DNA from: Gemmatimonadota bacterium
GTDB lineage: Bacteria > Gemmatimonadota > Gemmatimonadetes > Palauibacterales > Palauibacteraceae
NCBI GenBank assembly: GCA_029262175.1
Contig: JAJCZV010000126.1
Coordinates: forward strand, 1 to 32,937
DNA length: 32,937 bases
Reading direction: 5' to 3'
Shown here piece by piece: positions 30,265 through 32,937 of the stretch; position 1 is the first letter of the stretch, and every line of letters starts with the position of its first letter. Made by a program: the position numbers and the translations under genes. The notes beneath the pieces were generated by a model that did not search any database, had not been told where the DNA came from, and worked only from the letters and a program-made list of their open reading frames with translations.

Positions 30265-31440
30265 ATGACGGACAGCACGGGTTCGAGGGCTACGGCTGCC
30301 ATCCACGCGGGCGAGCTGAAGCCAAGGCCGGAAGGGGCGATGGTCACGCCGATCTATCAGACGGCCAACTATGAATACCACGGCGAGGACTACCACGACG
30401 TGGGGTATATTCGTCTGAGTACGACGCCGAACCACCGCGTGTTGGCTCGTCGGATTGCCGCGCTGGAAGGGACGGAGGATGCGCTCGTACTCGCGAGCGG
30501 GATGGCCGCCATCTCCGGCGCCCTCCTCACCGTGTTGTCATCGGACGACCACATCCTCGTCCAGGACACTCTTTATGGCGGAACTGCCGGGTTCGTCGCT
30601 CACGATCTGCCTCGGTTCCACATCTCGCACTCCGTCATCGATCCCCAGGATCCGGCCAGTTGGGCCGCGTCCGTGACGCCGCAGACAAAGGCCATCTACG
30701 TCGAAACCTTGACCAACCCGCTCGTGCAGATGGCGGATCTCGAGGCTGTTGCGGCGTTTGCGCGCGAACAGCGGCTCGTTTCCATGATCGACAACACGTT
30801 TGCGAGTCCCGTGAACTTTCGTCCCGCGGAGATCGGGTTCGATCTCGTGTTCGAGAGCTGCACGAAATACATGAACGGGCACAGCGACATCGTGGCCGGC
30901 TCCGTCGCCGGCCCGGCAGAGTGGGTGCGACGTATCAAGGTGCTCCATGACCACCTGGGGGGATCGCTCGATCCGCACGCGGCCTTCTTGCTCGAGCGCG
31001 GGCTAAAGACGCTTGACGTGCGGGTGCGGCAGCAGAACGCTTCGGCTCAACGGTTGGCGCGCTTGCTGGAGGCGCACGATGCGGTCGCCTCGGTGAATCA
31101 TCCGAGTCTGACCAGTCATGCACAGCACGAGCGGGCAGCGCGGTTGTTAGATGGCTTTGGCGGCATGATCGCGTTCGAACTTCATGGAGGGATGGAGTCG
31201 GCGGAGGCGTTTCTCGCCACGCTCACCATCCCCGCCGTGGCGGCGAGTCTCGGCGGTGCGGAATCGCTCATGGTGCGGCCCGCAGCGGCGATCCATTCCG
31301 GGCTCTCGCGCGAGGAGCGTGAGAAAAGCGGCGTTTCCGACGGATTGATTCGGTTTTCCGTCGGTCTCGAGGGGGTGGAAGACCTCGAGGCCGATCTGAC
31401 GAGGGCCCTCGACGCCTGCAGGGCCGCCGTGCCCGCATGA
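30265..31440 (+). CDS. PLP-dependent Cys/Met metabolism enzyme (cystathionine gamma-synthase/lyase family)
   Basis: This cytoplasmic PLP enzyme of 391 residues belongs to the Cys/Met metabolism (trans-sulfuration) family. The Schiff-base lysine is K201 in SCTKYMNGHSD. The cofactor aspartate is in MIDNTFASP (D176). LASGMAAI and DTLYGGT are the phosphate-binding regions, and the C-terminal MVRPAAAIHSGLSREEREKSGVSDGLIRFSVGLEG is canonical. The motif that normally reads YxRxxNPT is YIRLSTTPNH here, marking a less common subgroup. Cystathionine gamma-lyase, cystathionine beta-lyase, methionine gamma-lyase and gamma-synthase cannot be separated by sequence alone. The ATG is preceded by GGAGGAG. The stop overlaps the start of the second PLP enzyme (ATGA), so the two are coupled; both could feed 2-oxobutanoate or pyruvate formation, which is inference. 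Confidence 0.9.
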   Translation: MTDSTGSRATAAIHAGELKPRPEGAMVTPIYQTANYEYHGEDYHDVGYIRLSTTPNHRVLARRIAALEGTEDALVLASGMAAISGALLTVLSSDDHILVQDTLYGGTAGFVAHDLPRFHISHSVIDPQDPASWAASVTPQTKAIYVETLTNPLVQMADLEAVAAFAREQRLVSMIDNTFASPVNFRPAEIGFDLVFESCTKYMNGHSDIVAGSVAGPAEWVRRIKVLHDHLGGSLDPHAAFLLERGLKTLDVRVRQQNASAQRLARLLEAHDAVASVNHPSLTSHAQHERAARLLDGFGGMIAFELHGGMESAEAFLATLTIPAVAASLGGAESLMVRPAAAIHSGLSREEREKSGVSDGLIRFSVGLEGVEDLEADLTRALDACRAAVPA

Positions 31441-32399
31441 CCGCTCCGCTGCAAGCGCCCACGATCGAGGAGATCGAAGACGCGCAGCGTCGCGTCTATA
31501 CCGCGGCGATCCGTACACCCCTCGTGCGCCTCGAGACCGACGGCGATTCGGAGCTCTGGCTCAAGTTGGAGTGTCTTCAGCCGATCGGATCATTCAAGAT
31601 CCGTGGGGCGGCCAATGCGATCGGCCTCATGGACGTCGCCGATCTCGAAGGCGGGGTGTGGACGGCCAGCGCCGGGAATATGGCGCAGGGCGTCGCTTGG
31701 AACGCCCGGCGCCTCGGTGTGCCGTGCTCGGTCGTCGTGCCCGAAACCGCGCCGCAGGCAAAGCTCGACGCGATCGCCCGGCTCGGCGGTCGTGCCGTGA
31801 AGACATCCGTCGAGTCCTGGTTCGAGGTCTTTCGTACCCAGGAGTTCGAAGGCATGGAAGGACGATTCGTCCACGCGTTCATGGACCGAAATGTCATGGC
31901 GGGAAACGGAACCATCGCGCTCGAAATTCTCGAAGACCTTCCCGACGTGAGCGCGGTCGTGGTCCCTTTTGGCGGAGGAGGTCTCGCCTGTGGGATCGGC
32001 GCTGGCTTTAAGGCGCGTGCGCCGTCGGTCTCCGTCTATGCTGCGGAGGTCGAGGGGCAAGCGCCGTTCGCGAAGTCGCTCGAGACCCAATCACGTGTCT
32101 CGGTCGAGTACACGCCGAGCTTTGTAGACGGGATCGGCGGGCCCCACGTCGAGCCCGATATGTGGACGCTCTCCCAGCAGCTCTTGGCCGGGTCGCTCGT
32201 GGTGTCGCTCGAAGAAGTTGCCGAAGCGATCCGTCTCTTGGTCGCTCGCACGCGAGTGGTCGCGGAAGGAGCCGGCGCGTCCTCGGTCGCGGCGGCCCTG
32301 TCGGGCGCGGTTGGGCCGGGCAAAGTTGTGTGCGTGGTCTCGGGAGGGAACCTCGATCCGGCGAAGCTCGCCACCATCTTGTCGGGACGATTGCCGTAG
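31437..32399 (+). CDS. Fold-type II PLP enzyme: threonine/serine dehydratase or racemase-like
   Basis: This cytoplasmic protein of 320 residues is of the tryptophan-synthase-beta fold type, close to threonine dehydratase and serine racemase. The Schiff-base lysine is K54 in GSFKIRGA. The substrate loop is TASAGNMAQGVAW, the phosphate-binding glycine loop is FGGGGLACGIG, and the pyridine-nitrogen serine region is VVSGGNLD. The length fits the short catabolic form without the regulatory ACT domain of biosynthetic IlvA. Reactions in this group are deamination of threonine/serine to 2-oxobutanoate/pyruvate or serine/threo-hydroxyaspartate racemisation. SAGN instead of the commoner SSGN is also seen in some dehydratases. 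The ATG overlaps the stop of the preceding PLP gene, showing tight coupling. No terminator is visible after it. Confidence 0.9.
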   Translation: MTAPLQAPTIEEIEDAQRRVYTAAIRTPLVRLETDGDSELWLKLECLQPIGSFKIRGAANAIGLMDVADLEGGVWTASAGNMAQGVAWNARRLGVPCSVVVPETAPQAKLDAIARLGGRAVKTSVESWFEVFRTQEFEGMEGRFVHAFMDRNVMAGNGTIALEILEDLPDVSAVVVPFGGGGLACGIGAGFKARAPSVSVYAAEVEGQAPFAKSLETQSRVSVEYTPSFVDGIGGPHVEPDMWTLSQQLLAGSLVVSLEEVAEAIRLLVARTRVVAEGAGASSVAAALSGAVGPGKVVCVVSGGNLDPAKLATILSGRLP

Positions 32400-32431
32400 G
32401 CGGTGTCCGTCTCCGGTCCCCTAGAAATCAC

Positions 32432-32454
32432 TGCGGATGATATGTGTATCCGCA
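32432..32454. promoter_or_regulatory. Inverted repeat operator candidate before the last gene
   Basis: TGCGGAT (32432-32438) and ATCCGCA (32448-32454) are perfect complements with a nine-base AT-rich spacer, a size typical of dimeric regulator sites. It lies in the 110-base gap before the ATG at 32510, followed by an AT-rich stretch (32455-32471) that could hold the -10 element. No T-run follows it. Confidence 0.5.
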
Positions 32455-32509
32455 TGTTAATATTGCATTTACGCGTCTTTGTGTCGTGTCACGCTAAAAG
32501 GAGACTGCC

Positions 32510-32937
32510 ATGATCCCCGTCAGCGCCCTTTTGCTACCGATCCTTCTCGCGGCCGGGTTGGTCTTCATCGTGAGCTCCCTGGTTTGGATGGTGTTCCCGC
32601 ACCACAAAAACGATTACAGCGCGCTGCCAAACGAAGACGCGGTGCTCGAGGCGCTGGGAGAGGTCCCGCGTGGCATCTACGACTTTCCGCACATGAGTTC
32701 CTGGGACGAAATGAAGAAACCCGAGACCCAGGCGCGCTTCGCAAAGGGGCCCGTCGGCTTTTTTACGGTGGCCCCCAAAGGGATGCCGAACATGGGCAAG
32801 AACATGGGCATCTGGTTTCTCTATACCATCTTCGTCGGTGCGTTCGTCGCGTATGTCGCGGGCCGCACGCTCCCAGCCGGGTCAGAATACCTTCGCGTTT
32901 TCCAGATCACGGGTGCGGTAGCGTGGGCGGCGTACGG
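32510..32937 (+). CDS. Conserved membrane protein, 3' end beyond the window
   Basis: The open frame continues to the window edge, giving 142 visible residues. The N-terminus has a membrane helix (LLLPILLAAGLVFIVSSLVWMVFP) followed by HHKNDYSALPNEDAVLEALGEVPRGIYDFPHMSSWDEMKKPE. A second helix (IWFLYTIFVGAFVAYVAG) begins at about residue 103, and a third starts at the edge. The opening WMVFPHHKNDY-ALP-ED and the Gly/Met-rich GPVGFFTVAPKGMPNMGKNMG linker suggest a conserved but uncharacterised family; I cannot give a function. AAAGGAG precedes the ATG at seven bases, so the start is well supported. Upstream is a separate control region with an inverted repeat, which suggests an independent transcription unit. 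Confidence 0.72.
   Translation, partial: MIPVSALLLPILLAAGLVFIVSSLVWMVFPHHKNDYSALPNEDAVLEALGEVPRGIYDFPHMSSWDEMKKPETQARFAKGPVGFFTVAPKGMPNMGKNMGIWFLYTIFVGAFVAYVAGRTLPAGSEYLRVFQITGAVAWAAY

Overview
This is a GC-rich, densely packed bacterial chromosome segment. The most distinctive genes are three large ATPase-less MacB/FtsX-type permeases of the ADOP kind ('acidobacterial duplicated orphan permease'), two of them directly behind PadR regulators. Around them are many secreted hydrolases: three beta-lactamase/DD-peptidase-fold serine hydrolases and peptidases of families M55, S9, M20 and M24. This mix is typical of Gemmatimonadota and Acidobacteriota. I favour Gemmatimonadota, but this is inferred from gene content only; there is no rRNA or phylogenetic marker in the window. 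No insertion sequence, phage gene, tRNA, rRNA or CRISPR array was seen.

Layout. Positions 16-1059 hold an M55 D-aminopeptidase. The minus-strand block 6284-1088 runs from a zinc-ribbon protein of unknown function to ADOP permease 1, an NTF2-like secreted protein and a serine hydrolase. The plus-strand pair 6432-9418 is PadR plus ADOP permease 2. The minus-strand pair 12036-9425 is two serine hydrolases. A striking palindromic operator at 12141-12163 separates that pair from PadR plus ADOP permease 3 (12200-15302). The minus block 17348-15322 encodes a small membrane protein, a seven-helix membrane protein and an alpha/beta hydrolase. The plus-strand run 17473-25618 encodes an N-acyl-D-amino-acid deacylase-like amidohydrolase, a secreted dihaem cytochrome c, an M24 peptidase, a PhzF-like isomerase, a DUF922-type protease, a secreted beta-sandwich protein, a methyltransferase, a TlpA-like lipoprotein and a GNAT acetyltransferase. 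A cold-shock protein follows, with a long, hairpin-rich leader containing an internal intrinsic terminator. The last operon (26250-32399) encodes an S9 peptidase, a DUF4440-like lipoprotein, an M20 peptidase and two PLP enzymes. A partial membrane protein runs off the right edge.

How the genes may work together. Most products are exported or act on peptides, N-acylated D-amino acids or amino acids. The region can be read as an envelope and peptide-salvage district: exported peptidases and deacylases release amino acids, and two PLP enzymes process them. The ADOP permeases are probably envelope or efflux components controlled by PadR sensors. This functional link is inference. Genes are often joined by four-base start/stop overlaps (ATGA, GTGA, TTGA), and several starts are TTG or GTG.

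The observations most worth following are the structured csp leader with its embedded terminator, the double-palindrome PadR operator, and the conserved-looking but unassigned zinc-ribbon and seven-helix proteins.
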